Assembly: GCA_015056015.1 (NCBI GenBank)
Contig: SVHD01000020.1
Location: forward strand, 1-40,683
Source of the DNA: Clostridiales bacterium
Lineage (GTDB): Bacteria; Bacillota; Clostridia; Christensenellales; Aristaeellaceae
DNA: 40,683 nt
Direction of reading: 5' to 3'
Below the pieces are notes generated by a model. The model did no database searches. It was not told the origin of the DNA and saw nothing but the letters and a program-made list of their open reading frames with translations. A program made the position numbers and the translations under genes. Of this stretch, positions 8,308-15,870 are shown piece after piece; position 1 is the first letter of the stretch, and each line of letters starts with the position of its first letter.

Positions 8308-9181
8308 CCTTGCTTAAGATGAGCAATTTGAGTTCGGTATTGGGCGTCTGTAAAGCGGCATTACATATTTGTTCTTCCTCGATCATTCCGAGAGGCTTTA
8401 TTCCGTCATCGGAAAGCACGATAATCCGATGGTATTTTCCGCTGCTGAGGCTGCCAAGCAAAGAAATGATGTTCATGTTACCGCCGGCGGCAATGGTTTC
8501 TACCGGGATGATCTGATTTTTTTCCAGCCGCTGACGCCTGGCAATCAGCGAGGAAATATAGCGCATGGTTCCCTGCTTTTGCTCGATTGCAGCTGCGTAA
8601 ATCAAATAGAACCCGGCAAAAGCAGGGGAGAGATTGATCTGCCCCTGAAGAGCGAAATAAAATGATAATGCACAGAGAAATAATCCAAAGATAACCCCGA
8701 GGCCCGTCAGGAGTTTCGTGGCGCGGCTGTATGGAAAATAGTGAACGAGGATTGATCGCATCATGCGTCCGCCATCCATGGGAAGGGCCGGAAACAGATT
8801 GAGAATAAACAGAATCAGATTTCCCCTTGCAAATCCTTGGGCAAAAGCGTAGGAGACCATTTGCCATTTTGCGATCAGGATTGTAAGCAGGCAGCCGAAC
8901 AAACTGAATAAGGGCCCGGCTGCAGCCAGAATAAAGCTGGAAAGAGGAGCGGCATTTTCCATATCGGTTATACCAATCACGCCGCCGTAGGGGGTGATTT
9001 CAATATTTTCCACTTGCATTTTCAGGTGTTTTGCTGCCAGAAGATGGCCGGTTTCGTGAAGCATCAGCGCAAGAAACGATGGAATCAGCCCGCTGCCTGC
9101 GCCGGTTATCCAGACAAAAAGCCACAGCACCGGCAATAATACATGGATTTTCAGATTGATCTTGCCAAGCCGGATGCTCAC
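8285..9181 (-). CDS. spoIVFB: SpoIVFB-like M50 site-2 intramembrane metalloprotease
   Basis: The 298-residue membrane protein has the M50 zinc motif HETGH at 42-46 and the second motif NLFPALPMDGG at 128-138, which supplies the third ligand Asp136. About six hydrophobic segments fill residues 10-190. The C-terminal 100 residues form a soluble CBS-like region. In Bacillus, SpoIVFB cleaves pro-sigma-K in the forespore outer membrane during sporulation. The start overlaps the end of the SpoIVFA-like gene by 4 nt (ATGA), the classical A-B order, which supports the sporulation assignment over a generic M50 protease. Confidence 0.85.
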   Translation of the reverse strand: MSIRLGKINLKIHVLLPVLWLFVWITGAGSGLIPSFLALMLHETGHLLAAKHLKMQVENIEITPYGGVIGITDMENAAPLSSFILAAAGPLFSLFGCLLTILIAKWQMVSYAFAQGFARGNLILFILNLFPALPMDGGRMMRSILVHYFPYSRATKLLTGLGVIFGLFLCALSFYFALQGQINLSPAFAGFYLIYAAAIEQKQGTMRYISSLIARRQRLEKNQIIPVETIAAGGNMNIISLLGSLSSGKYHRIIVLSDDGIKPLGMIEEEQICNAALQTPNTELKLLILSKENGQANA

Positions 9182-9843
9182 AGCGCTTCCTCGCCCCGGG
9201 GAAGAATCATATGCCCTGAATCGATGGGCAGTCCATTTTTTCTCACTTCCACATAGAACTCCGCTCCAGGATCCGTTTGGGCAATACAGCTGGTTTCCGT
9301 TACCAGATCGCCTTCTTTTACCGATACCTCCCGCAGCTGATAATAGACGGCTTCGTATCCCGCATCATGACGGATTCTGATGATTTTTTCTTCAGCATTT
9401 CCATTTGCAATGCTCATCACCTGCCCGGATGCCAGGGCGTATACCATGCCATTTTCGTCGTTTTGATAGCCCAAATAAGGCTCATTTTCCTGCCATGAAT
9501 GAGAAAGCTGCCCGAAGCAAGGCGCGATCAGAACGGGCGCAAAATCGCTTTCAAAGAATACGGCAACGCTTTCCGGAAAAAGATTGCTGACAAAGCTGAT
9601 TTTGCCAAGATTGTCATCCCAGTTTTGATCAACCATTTGCTGCACGCCGGTGAGAATCGTTTTGCCGCTGGGCAGGCGGGCATCTTTCACCGCTACGATG
9701 GTCAGAACAAGCATCCCGGATAACGCCAGGTTTCTGGCGAGCCTTTCCCGCCAGGAGAATTTCGGCTTTTCGGGAAAATACTCAAGCTTGATTTCCCGAT
9801 CATCATTCTGATGCCCGATATTCTCAGAAATCTTTTTAATCAT
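9178..9843 (-). CDS. spoIVFA: SpoIVFA-like membrane protein with degenerate M23/LytM domain
   Basis: The 221-residue protein has one membrane segment (about residues 39-52, NLALSGMLVLTIVAV) and a C-terminal LytM-like beta fold (YALASGQVMSIANGN, then IRIRHDAGYEAVYYQL and VKEGDLVTETSCIA). The HxH zinc ligands of active M23 endopeptidases are not apparent, so it is probably a scaffold. SpoIVFA anchors and restrains SpoIVFB in Bacillus; the 4-nt overlap with the downstream SpoIVFB-like gene fits that role. The start at 9843 has AAAGGAAGGG about 7 nt upstream; an in-frame ATG 17 codons earlier lacks support. Confidence 0.75.
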   Translation of the reverse strand: MIKKISENIGHQNDDREIKLEYFPEKPKFSWRERLARNLALSGMLVLTIVAVKDARLPSGKTILTGVQQMVDQNWDDNLGKISFVSNLFPESVAVFFESDFAPVLIAPCFGQLSHSWQENEPYLGYQNDENGMVYALASGQVMSIANGNAEEKIIRIRHDAGYEAVYYQLREVSVKEGDLVTETSCIAQTDPGAEFYVEVRKNGLPIDSGHMILPRGEEAL

Positions 9844-9920
9844 GCGTGATCCCTTCCTTTCACAGCTACTGTATGACAGAATAATGATCATCATGAGTCA
9901 AAACTTTCTTTTTTCGGCAA

Positions 9921-9949
9921 TTGCTTTTCTATACAAGTTATGGTATAGT
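9921..9949 (+). promoter_or_regulatory. Sigma-A promoter of rnhA
   Basis: TTGCTT (9921-9926) and TATAGT (9944-9949) are 17 bp apart, 40 bp ahead of the rnhA start codon. Confidence 0.6.
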
Positions 9950-9988
9950 ATCAGGGCAACTGATCCCAAATGGAGGATGAAACACGCA

Positions 9989-10501
9989 ATGAGCGAGGCT
10001 CTCAAGGCAGTAGACATTTTTACGGATGGCGCATGCTCCGGCAATCCCGGTCCCGGGGGATGGGCGGCCATTTTGCGCTATGGGCAGCATGAAATGGAAA
10101 TCAGCGGCAGCATGCCGCAAACCACCAACAACCGTATGGAAGTATTCGCTGTTATCAGTGCCCTGGGAAAACTAAAAACCCGCTGCCAGGTGACTGTGCA
10201 TTCCGATTCTGCATATCTGATCAATGCCTTTAATCAGCATTGGATTGATAACTGGCAGAAACGAGACTGGAAAAACAGCGAAGGAAAGCCGGTAGAAAAT
10301 CAGGATCTCTGGCGTCTTTTGCTTTTGACCATCAGAAAAAAGAACCACGTGATGATTTTCAACAAGGTAAAGGGGCATGCGGATCATCCGGAAAATATCC
10401 GTTGTGACGCCTTGGCCAGGGAAGCTATTAAGCAGTATCTTTCCCGCAATCCCGATCTGGGGGATCCAGACGATATGCATATCATTCATTCCCAGGATTA
10501 A
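9989..10501 (+). CDS. rnhA: Ribonuclease HI
   Basis: RNase HI cleaves the RNA strand of RNA-DNA hybrids, removing R-loops and primers. The 170-residue product carries the full active-site set: Asp13 (FTDGACSGNPGPGGW), Glu51 (NNRMEV), Asp73 (VHSDSAYL) and Asp140 (NIRCDALAREA), plus the basic region WQKRDWKNSEGKPV and VKGHADHPEN. The start at 9989 gives the usual length; GGAGG at 9972-9976 is 12 nt upstream. An ATG at 9977 lies too close to that site. It is a single-gene unit with its own promoter and terminator. Confidence 0.95.
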   Translation: MSEALKAVDIFTDGACSGNPGPGGWAAILRYGQHEMEISGSMPQTTNNRMEVFAVISALGKLKTRCQVTVHSDSAYLINAFNQHWIDNWQKRDWKNSEGKPVENQDLWRLLLLTIRKKNHVMIFNKVKGHADHPENIRCDALAREAIKQYLSRNPDLGDPDDMHIIHSQD

Positions 10502-10508
10502 AGAAAGG

Positions 10509-10540
10509 CAGAGAAACATTGAGCGTTTCTCTGCTTTTTA
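10509..10540 (+). terminator. Terminator of rnhA
   Basis: A perfect 10-bp stem GCAGAGAAAC / GTTTCTCTGC with a 7-nt loop is followed by TTTTT, immediately after rnhA. Confidence 0.8.
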
Positions 10541-10542
10541 TA

Positions 10543-11397
10543 TTATTTCTCTGCTGAAAGAAGATATTCTTCAAGACATAAATGCTTATCATGGATCTCT
10601 CGTGCAGCTTCCTTTCCAACATAGCGGATATGCCATGGTTCAGCTGTGATTCCGGTCAAATATTCTTTTTCAGCCGTATAGCGAATGATAAAACCGTATT
10701 CGTGACAATGATCGCTCAGCCATTCTGCCTGTGGAGTCAACCGAAAGGACTCACCAGGGACGGTCAAATCAAGCGCCAGCCCGGTGTGATGCTCGCTGCA
10801 GCCAGGCTTTGCCACTCGCCGGGATACAGCTTGTAACGCCTTTTGTTCCGATAATCCGTTGACAAATCGATATTTTTGATATTTTTCATCCCAAATTCTT
10901 TGCTGCGCCTCAACAGACCGGTAGCCTTCGCTGATTTGCCAGGTTGTAATCCCATCGGCATGGGCATCCGCCAGCATTTCCAACAATGGCGAAACACATA
11001 TGGAATCAATCATCATATATTCTTCCTTGACGGAAAACAAATGGGTATCAATTTCGCTTAAAAATATCAATCCTGATAGATCATAAGCATCTGGCAGGGG
11101 ATGATCGGCATTCACAAGAATCGGCAATCGAGCAGGAGGCGGCGTTTGAATTGGTTGTTCAGTTTCTGGCTCATCTGGAAAAAATGGATGCATAGCCTCT
11201 GGCGCTAATGTATCGGTTGCTGTATTTTGTGCCAGAACGCGATCAGTATACGCATGAAAAAAAGGAAGGAAAAGAAATACCAGGAACAGCAGGACAAAAA
11301 CACCGGCAAAAATCAGCAGGGGAGAGAAACCGCGCTTTTTCTTCCTGAGCATTGATCCAGGGTAACTCTTGTATTCTTGACAATTTCTTCGATTCAT
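10543..11397 (-). CDS. VanY-like D-alanyl-D-alanine carboxypeptidase (M15B)
   Basis: VanY-type enzymes are zinc carboxypeptidases that remove the terminal D-Ala from peptidoglycan precursors. The 284-residue product has an N-terminal cytoplasmic stretch with a basic KKKRG, one membrane anchor at about residues 27-46, then a linker rich in Pro and Glu. The M15 motifs follow: SEGYRSVEAQQRIW, the zinc site SEHHTGLALDL and EPWHIRYVG. The ATG at 11397 is 11 nt from AAAGG; a GTG three codons upstream is the alternative. It stands alone, with no vancomycin-resistance genes nearby, so a housekeeping wall-trimming role is likely. Confidence 0.9.
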   Translation of the reverse strand: MNRRNCQEYKSYPGSMLRKKKRGFSPLLIFAGVFVLLFLVFLFLPFFHAYTDRVLAQNTATDTLAPEAMHPFFPDEPETEQPIQTPPPARLPILVNADHPLPDAYDLSGLIFLSEIDTHLFSVKEEYMMIDSICVSPLLEMLADAHADGITTWQISEGYRSVEAQQRIWDEKYQKYRFVNGLSEQKALQAVSRRVAKPGCSEHHTGLALDLTVPGESFRLTPQAEWLSDHCHEYGFIIRYTAEKEYLTGITAEPWHIRYVGKEAAREIHDKHLCLEEYLLSAEK

Positions 11398-11477
11398 GGT
11401 ATTCACATCCTTTGTAAAAATTTGCTTTCAATCAATAGACGGATTCAAAGGCGAAAAAATACCTTAAAGAAAAGAAA

Positions 11478-11491
11478 TTTACATTTGTAAA
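11478..11491. promoter_or_regulatory. 6-2-6 palindrome, possible operator upstream of the VanY-like gene
   Basis: TTTACATTTGTAAA is a perfect 6-2-6 palindrome about 80 bp upstream of the VanY-like start. A regulator cannot be named from the sequence. The surrounding spacer (11398-11598) holds no gene that I can support; a small GGGGA/TCCCC hairpin lies at 11568-11581. Confidence 0.35.
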
Positions 11492-11598
11492 GTGAACCTT
11501 TATGCGAACGAGCAGGGGGACGAATCATCAGCAAAGAGCATTTTTATCAAAATTTCACGCCGGGGCAGGGGATTATTCCCCATCCAGACATTTATATA

Positions 11599-11630
11599 AC
11601 TATTCGCAAAAGAAAACTTTTACGAATAGT
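11599..11630. repeat. 14-bp near-perfect inverted repeat before the recombinase promoter
   Basis: ACTATTCGCAAAAG (11599-11612) and CTTTTACGAATAGT (11617-11630) are inverted copies with one mismatch and a 4-nt centre. The right arm ends one base before the -35 box of the recombinase promoter. Read another way, two 13-bp arms flank a 6-bp core, which resembles a tyrosine-recombinase crossover site. No T run follows, so it is not a terminator. Confidence 0.7.
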
Positions 11631-11631
11631 A

Positions 11632-11661
11632 TTGACTATAAGGGGAGGGAAATGGTATAAT
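11632..11661 (+). promoter_or_regulatory. Sigma-A promoter of the tyrosine recombinase gene
   Basis: TTGACT (11632-11637) and TATAAT (11656-11661) are 18 bp apart. A leader of about 125 nt follows before the start codon; I see no clear riboswitch in it. Confidence 0.75.
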
Positions 11662-11791
11662 ATAGATGGTTTTAAGGGATTTTCCTCTACTTATCTTGCT
11701 TGCATCGAGTTTTGATAGCTTCTGCACGACTTCTTGAATCTTACCATTTATTCTTTCAAATCTATTATATTTCGACCGGAGTTGATATTTT

Positions 11792-12877
11792 ATGCCTGAA
11801 ACGATGAATTATCACGCACAAATGGATGCCAAGCGTATGGATCGTTTGCGCCTTTTGCAAAAGGAATTGCCTGTCGCCTGCACGGATTTTTTTCGCTCCA
11901 TTGCACAGACAACCTCTACCCTGACGCGCCTTGCCTATGCCTATGATTTCAGGCTTTTCTTTCAGTATCTGACCAGCGAGAATCCTTTCTTTGCAGATAT
12001 TGAGCCAAAGTTTATGACGGATCAGCATTTTGAGATGATAAAACTCCGGGATATCGATGGATATCAGGATTATCTGAGCCAGTATTATGTAACGGATGAA
12101 TCCAGCGGCGAAGCGCATCTGGTGCAGAATCATGAACTGGGAATTATGCGAAAATTATGCTCTTTAAGATCACTTTTTGAGTACTTGTTCAAAAATGGTC
12201 ATATTTCTGCCGATATAACCAAATTGATCACTTTGCCCAAGCTTCACGATAAGCCCATTTTGCGTTTGGAGCCGGATGAAATGCAAAAACTTCTGGATAC
12301 CGTATCCACCGGCGATGGATTGACGCAGCGCCAGCAAAAACTGCTCAAATTCACCAGAACCCGGGATACGGCCATGCTGCTTTTATTTCTTGGCACCGGT
12401 ATTCGTGTCAGTGAATGCGTTGGATTAAATATTGAGGATCTGGATTTTGATCTGAACGCATTTCTGGTGACCCGAAAAGGCGGTGATCAGAGCATCCTGT
12501 ATTTTCCTGACCAGGTGGCGTCTGCACTGCAGGAATACCTGGATGAGCGGGAAAAAATCATTCCTCTGGAGGGCCATGAAGATGCGCTTTTCCTTTCCCT
12601 GCAAAAGCGCAGGATTACCCAGCGCGCCGTTCAGAATCTGGTCAAGAAATACGCACTGGTTGCCGCCCCGCTGAAAAAGCGCATCAGTCCCCATAAATTA
12701 CGTTCCACTTTTGGCACCAATCTTTATCAGGAAACCGGTGATATCTATCTGGTTGCCGATGTGCTGGGCCATTCCGACGTAAACACTACCCGGCGGCATT
12801 ACGCCGCCATGAGCGACGCCAATAAGCGAAAGGCTTCGCGCTCGGTCATTCTGCCGCAAACCGAAACAAAAGAATAA
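11792..12877 (+). CDS. Tyrosine recombinase (XerC/XerD-type integrase family)
   Basis: The 361-residue protein has an N-terminal SAM-like DNA-binding domain (about residues 30-150) and a catalytic domain with the full site: Arg205 (GTGIRVSE), Lys229 (TRKGGD), His301 and Arg304 (HKLRSTFGTN), His327 (LGHSD) and nucleophile Tyr337 (RRHYAAM). It is longer than XerC or XerD (about 300 residues), mostly in the N-terminal half. The gene is not in a prophage and no attachment-site duplication or excisionase is visible, so it may be a chromosomal dimer-resolution or stand-alone recombinase. The ribosome binding site CCGGAG is moderate and 10 nt away. The inverted repeat at 11599-11630 may be its own target or operator. 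Confidence 0.9.
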   Translation: MPETMNYHAQMDAKRMDRLRLLQKELPVACTDFFRSIAQTTSTLTRLAYAYDFRLFFQYLTSENPFFADIEPKFMTDQHFEMIKLRDIDGYQDYLSQYYVTDESSGEAHLVQNHELGIMRKLCSLRSLFEYLFKNGHISADITKLITLPKLHDKPILRLEPDEMQKLLDTVSTGDGLTQRQQKLLKFTRTRDTAMLLLFLGTGIRVSECVGLNIEDLDFDLNAFLVTRKGGDQSILYFPDQVASALQEYLDEREKIIPLEGHEDALFLSLQKRRITQRAVQNLVKKYALVAAPLKKRISPHKLRSTFGTNLYQETGDIYLVADVLGHSDVNTTRRHYAAMSDANKRKASRSVILPQTETKE

Positions 12878-12880
12878 GCA

Positions 12881-12909
12881 AAAGCCGGGCAAATCGCCCG
12901 GCTTTTTTT
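12881..12909 (+). terminator. Terminator of the recombinase gene
   Basis: The stem AAGCCGGGC / GCCCGGCTT with loop AAATC is followed by TTTTT. Convergent with the esterase gene, it likely also slows transcription from that side. Confidence 0.8.
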
Positions 12910-13672
12910 ACAGCAGCTCCAGTTGAGAACGGATTGCTGCGCTCTCCTTCGGCTTTTCATCATATACTTTATTTTTATCCTCAAGCTTCCGGAATTCTTC
13001 GTAATACCGCAATCCAAACTCCCGAAGGGATTTGGAATTGAAATGAAGATTGTCATCATTCGCTTCCAATCCCTTTGCAGAGGCGAAGCCAATCAGAGGA
13101 TCGTTCTGGGCAATCTGCATCAATTGTTCATTGACTTTCTGAAAATGCTCAGCCATCCATATATACTGTTCCAGTGTTAAATTGACAAGATAGTCCCCCA
13201 GTCCGCCCAGAATCCACGGCACATCCGGAAGATTCAGTTCTTCCCGGAAAGCCTGCATAATGGTCAGGAATTTTTCCGTATAATGCTGGTATAATCCCTC
13301 GCGGCTGTCAGATTCGCCCTGATGCCATAAAATGCCCACGATATGGGATGTTCTTGAAGCCAGCCGGCACTGACAGATGGCATTGTCGAACAAAATACCG
13401 TGCACCTGCCATTGATCCAGCGTCGTTCCGCCGTCAGAGCAGGGAATCAAGCCCACTTCCACACCGGGATGATCATTGGCATAGGCCAGGGCAAAGCTTT
13501 CCGCCAGGCTCACGCCTGCAAATATTCGATCTGTCGAAACAGGCGTTCTCATGGGTAGCCAGCGCCCGTTTCGCAGCATTTTCAGCCGCTTATCTAGAAT
13601 CGGTTCCACTTCCGAAGCGACTCCTCGTCCGCTCATATTGGATTGGCCGATCAACAGAAAAGAATGAATCAT
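12908..13672 (-). CDS. SASA/SGNH-type carbohydrate acetylesterase
   Basis: The 254-residue protein belongs to the sialate O-acetylesterase-like SGNH superfamily (DUF303/CE6-like). Motifs seen are the nucleophile block LLIGQSNMSGRG near the N-terminus, the central WHQGESDSREG, and the catalytic Asp-His pair in NDDNLHFNSKS near the C-terminus. Such enzymes remove acetyl groups from xylan side chains or sialic acids. No signal peptide is seen, so it acts inside the cell. The start at 13672 (MIHSF) has GGGAG 8 nt upstream. Product and substrate class are inferred from motifs; the sugar is unknown. Confidence 0.8.
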   Translation of the reverse strand: MIHSFLLIGQSNMSGRGVASEVEPILDKRLKMLRNGRWLPMRTPVSTDRIFAGVSLAESFALAYANDHPGVEVGLIPCSDGGTTLDQWQVHGILFDNAICQCRLASRTSHIVGILWHQGESDSREGLYQHYTEKFLTIMQAFREELNLPDVPWILGGLGDYLVNLTLEQYIWMAEHFQKVNEQLMQIAQNDPLIGFASAKGLEANDDNLHFNSKSLREFGLRYYEEFRKLEDKNKVYDEKPKESAAIRSQLELL

Positions 13673-13685
13673 TTGACGCACTCCC

Positions 13686-13862
13686 TTAATTCAGTTTTTT
13701 CTTTTCAACAGGTGCCTGAATTTCATCGATGAGTATCCCCCGGTATTCCTCATCTCCCTTCACGCATTTCATGCAGTTATCACAGATCTTGTCCGGATCC
13801 AGATCGCAGCGATCACATTCGCCGCAATCGATGCAATCCCGTTCATACAATACGCATTTCAT
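13686..13862 (-). CDS. 58-residue cysteine-rich protein divergent from lexA
   Basis: The small protein has eight cysteines: Cys3, a CxxCxxCxxC run at 10, 13, 16 and 19, and a CxxCxxC run at 27, 30 and 33, followed by an acidic then lysine-rich tail. The spacing suggests an iron-sulfur cluster or zinc sites, though it does not match a standard ferredoxin. The ATG at 13862 is well supported by GGAGGAG 6 nt upstream; the longer open frame reading back across lexA is not credible. It shares an 86-bp divergent intergenic region with lexA, so both may answer to LexA. I do not recognise a named family. Confidence 0.75.
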   Translation of the reverse strand: MKCVLYERDCIDCGECDRCDLDPDKICDNCMKCVKGDEEYRGILIDEIQAPVEKKKLN

Positions 13863-13885
13863 GGTAATCTCCTCCTGATTTTCTC

Positions 13886-13914
13886 TTGCCAAACACTTGT
13901 TTGCATGATATAAT
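13886..13914 (+). promoter_or_regulatory. lexA promoter with embedded LexA-box-like operator
   Basis: TTGCCA (13886-13891) and TATAAT (13909-13914) are 17 bp apart. The spacer carries CAAACACTTGTTTG (13890-13903), a perfect 6-2-6 palindrome. It matches the Gram-positive SOS box CGAACNNNNGTTCG except for one symmetrical G-to-A change in each arm. Its position over the -35/spacer fits LexA autorepression. Confidence 0.7.
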
Positions 13915-13948
13915 AATTCTGTAGTTTCTGGAAAGGATGTGCTGCGTG

Positions 13949-14557
13949 ATGCCCAGGCGGCCCCATGGCGATACACAACAACGCATACTTGATTATATCG
14001 AAAATTACATCGAAGTCAATGGGTATCCGCCTTCTGTCCGCGAAATTGGCCAGGCGGTTGATTTAAAATCCACTTCCACCGTCCACGGGCATCTGAACCG
14101 GCTGGAAAAAAAGGGCCTTTTGCATCGCGAAGCTATGAAGCCCCGCACCATCGACGTTACTCGCAACGATAAGCCACAGATGGTAAAATTGCCCATCCTT
14201 GGCAAGGTGGCCGCCGGCGTTCCCATCCTGGCGGAAGAAAATGCCGATGGCTACGAAATGCTGCCGGACAGCATCGTGGGCAACGGAGATCATTATATCC
14301 TGGAAATCCGGGGTGAAAGCATGATTACAGCCGGGATTATGAACGGCGATTTTGTAGTGGTCAAGCGCCAGCCCACCGCCCAGAATGGCGACATTATTAT
14401 CGCCATGATTGATGATGAAGCCACGTGTAAGCGTTATTTTAAAGAGCCTGATCGCATTCGTCTGCAGCCGGAAAATCCCAGAATGCATCCCATGTATGTG
14501 CGATCTGTGGAAATTCTCGGTAAGGTTGTGGCGGTTTATCGGAAATATGGGAAATGA
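13949..14557 (+). CDS. lexA: LexA repressor
   Basis: LexA represses SOS genes and cleaves itself when RecA is activated. The 202-residue product has an N-terminal winged helix (QRILDYIENYIEVNGYPPSVREIGQ, then STVHGHLNRLEKKGLL), the Ala89-Gly90 cleavage site in GKVAAGVP, catalytic Ser124 (GESM) and Lys161 (EATCKRYF). Length matches the family. I chose the ATG at 13949, 12 nt after AAAGG; a GTG at 13946 is equally placed, while the ATG at 13937 is too close. A kinase-like gene follows 29 nt downstream and is probably cotranscribed. Confidence 0.96.
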   Translation: MPRRPHGDTQQRILDYIENYIEVNGYPPSVREIGQAVDLKSTSTVHGHLNRLEKKGLLHREAMKPRTIDVTRNDKPQMVKLPILGKVAAGVPILAEENADGYEMLPDSIVGNGDHYILEIRGESMITAGIMNGDFVVVKRQPTAQNGDIIIAMIDDEATCKRYFKEPDRIRLQPENPRMHPMYVRSVEILGKVVAVYRKYGK

Positions 14558-14586
14558 TTTCCGCGCATCTTCCAAAGGAGAAACGC

Positions 14587-15435
14587 ATGCCCGAAAAAGA
14601 ACCGGTGATTCAATCTCTTGATGGCGTCAGCTTTCGTTTGGCTGCGCCTTTTGATTTTGCCTTTCTCCATGATTTCGGCCGTGTTTTTCAGGTCTATGAC
14701 GATCAGGATTCCGGCAATATTTGCTTTGGAATCGATGACGGAAATCAGCGCCTGTTTATCAAATTTGCCGGCGCGCCCACTGTTCGTTACGCTGGAGAAA
14801 CGGAAGACGCGGTGAATCGCCTTGCGCAAAGCGCGAAAATCTATCAGGATCTGCAGCATGAATTTTTAATTCGTCTTCGTGGTCACGGTCCGCTTGGCGG
14901 TGGCTATATCGTTGTATTTGATTGGTTCGATGGCATCTGCCTTGGCAAACAGTATCCTGAGCAAAGAAAAACATTTTTAAATCTCCCCCAATCCGCCTTT
15001 TTGCAGGTATTTGACGCCATCGTTGCCTTTCATCTGCATGCGGCCAGTAAGGGTTATGTTGCCATTGATTTTTATGATGGCAGCATCCTCTATGATATAA
15101 AACGCAATATTCCCTGCCTCTGTGATATTGATTTTTACAGGAAAATGCCTGTTATCAATGAAATGGGCCGGATGTGGGGTTCCTCACGATTCATGTCTCC
15201 GGAAGAATTTACACTTGGTGCACAAATTGATGAAATCACCAATGTATTTCTGATGGGCGCCACTGCATTTTCTCTTTTCGGAGGAGAATTGGATCGATCT
15301 CGGGAAAAATGGCGGCTTTCCGAGCAGACTTATCAGGTTGCCCTGAAAGCCGTCTCCCCTGATCGCAGCAAGCGCTATTCATCCATCTCTGCCTTTATGC
15401 AGGCATGGAAAACGGCACTGCAGCAAGATAAATAG
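14587..15435 (+). CDS. Serine/threonine protein kinase-like protein
   Basis: The 282-residue protein resembles the eukaryotic-type kinase fold in a divergent form. RLFIKFAG provides a candidate ATP-binding lysine. The stretch GYVAIDFYDGSILYD resembles the catalytic loop, and CLCDIDFYRK resembles the metal-binding DFG segment. WGSSRFMSPEEF resembles the APE region of the activation segment. The glycine-rich loop is hard to see, so it could be a pseudokinase or a small-molecule kinase. AAAGGAG lies 6 nt before the ATG at 14587. Placement 29 nt after lexA, before one terminator, suggests expression with the SOS response. Confidence 0.7.
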   Translation: MPEKEPVIQSLDGVSFRLAAPFDFAFLHDFGRVFQVYDDQDSGNICFGIDDGNQRLFIKFAGAPTVRYAGETEDAVNRLAQSAKIYQDLQHEFLIRLRGHGPLGGGYIVVFDWFDGICLGKQYPEQRKTFLNLPQSAFLQVFDAIVAFHLHAASKGYVAIDFYDGSILYDIKRNIPCLCDIDFYRKMPVINEMGRMWGSSRFMSPEEFTLGAQIDEITNVFLMGATAFSLFGGELDRSREKWRLSEQTYQVALKAVSPDRSKRYSSISAFMQAWKTALQQDK

Positions 15436-15437
15436 AT

Positions 15438-15468
15438 AAACGTCTCAGGATTTTTCCTGAGACGTTTT
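15438..15468 (+). terminator. Terminator of the lexA-kinase operon
   Basis: A perfect 13-bp stem AAACGTCTCAGGA / TCCTGAGACGTTT has a TTTT loop, and a short T-rich tail follows. It sits just past the 3' end of rnpB and could serve it too on the minus strand. Confidence 0.8.
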
Positions 15469-15480
15469 CTTTTGTGCATT

Positions 15481-15822
15481 GTGACAAAGCGCGGCCTGTA
15501 AGCCGGGTTCTGTTGAAAATGGCCATCTATCTAAACGCGAAGTCGCCAGCGCGCTTTAGCGATACTGCGGGAACAGGACGGGCAGCCCTATGCGTTCCCT
15601 ACATCTTGCACCGGATGGGGTTTACATGACGGCACAGTCGCCAGGCCGCCGGTGCGCTCTTACCGCACCTTTCCACCCTTACCGTAATTGCTTACGGCGG
15701 TATATCTCTGTTGCACTTGCCTTGGAGTCGCCTCCACCAGCCGTTAGCTGGCATCCCTGCCCTGTGGTGCCCGGACTTTCCTCATACCTTGCGGCACGCG
15801 GCCATTCAGCCGCCTTTGTCAC
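15481..15822 (-). ncRNA. rnpB: RNase P RNA
   Basis: RNase P RNA is the catalytic subunit that matures the 5' ends of tRNAs. On the minus strand the 5' region contains GAGGAAAGTCCGGGCACC, a universally conserved block, and the 3' region contains AGAACCCGGCTTACAGGCC. The two ends form helix P1: GTGACAAAG at the 5' end (15822-15814) pairs with CTTTGTCAC at the 3' end (15489-15481). Length is about 342 nt, normal for the class. The ends are placed from P1 and from the promoter just upstream and may be off by a few bases. Confidence 0.93.
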
Positions 15823-15829
15823 GATGGCT

Positions 15830-15858
15830 ATTATATCTCTTTTTTCGGTTGCAGTCAA
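15830..15858 (-). promoter_or_regulatory. Sigma-A promoter of rnpB
   Basis: On the minus strand TTGACT (15858-15853) and TATAAT (15835-15830) are 17 bp apart. The -10 box ends 7 bp before the predicted 5' end of the RNA. Confidence 0.85.
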
Positions 15859-15870
15859 TCCTGAAAAGCA

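Noticed and set aside
10543-11397. VanY-like gene as vancomycin resistance
   Set aside because: No vanR/S, vanH, vanA/B-type ligase or vanX is present. Stand-alone VanY-like carboxypeptidases are common housekeeping enzymes.
11792-12877. Tyrosine recombinase as sign of a prophage or integrative element
   Set aside because: No phage structural, conjugation or excisionase genes, no tRNA target and no direct-repeat attachment sites are nearby; neighbours are chromosomal genes.
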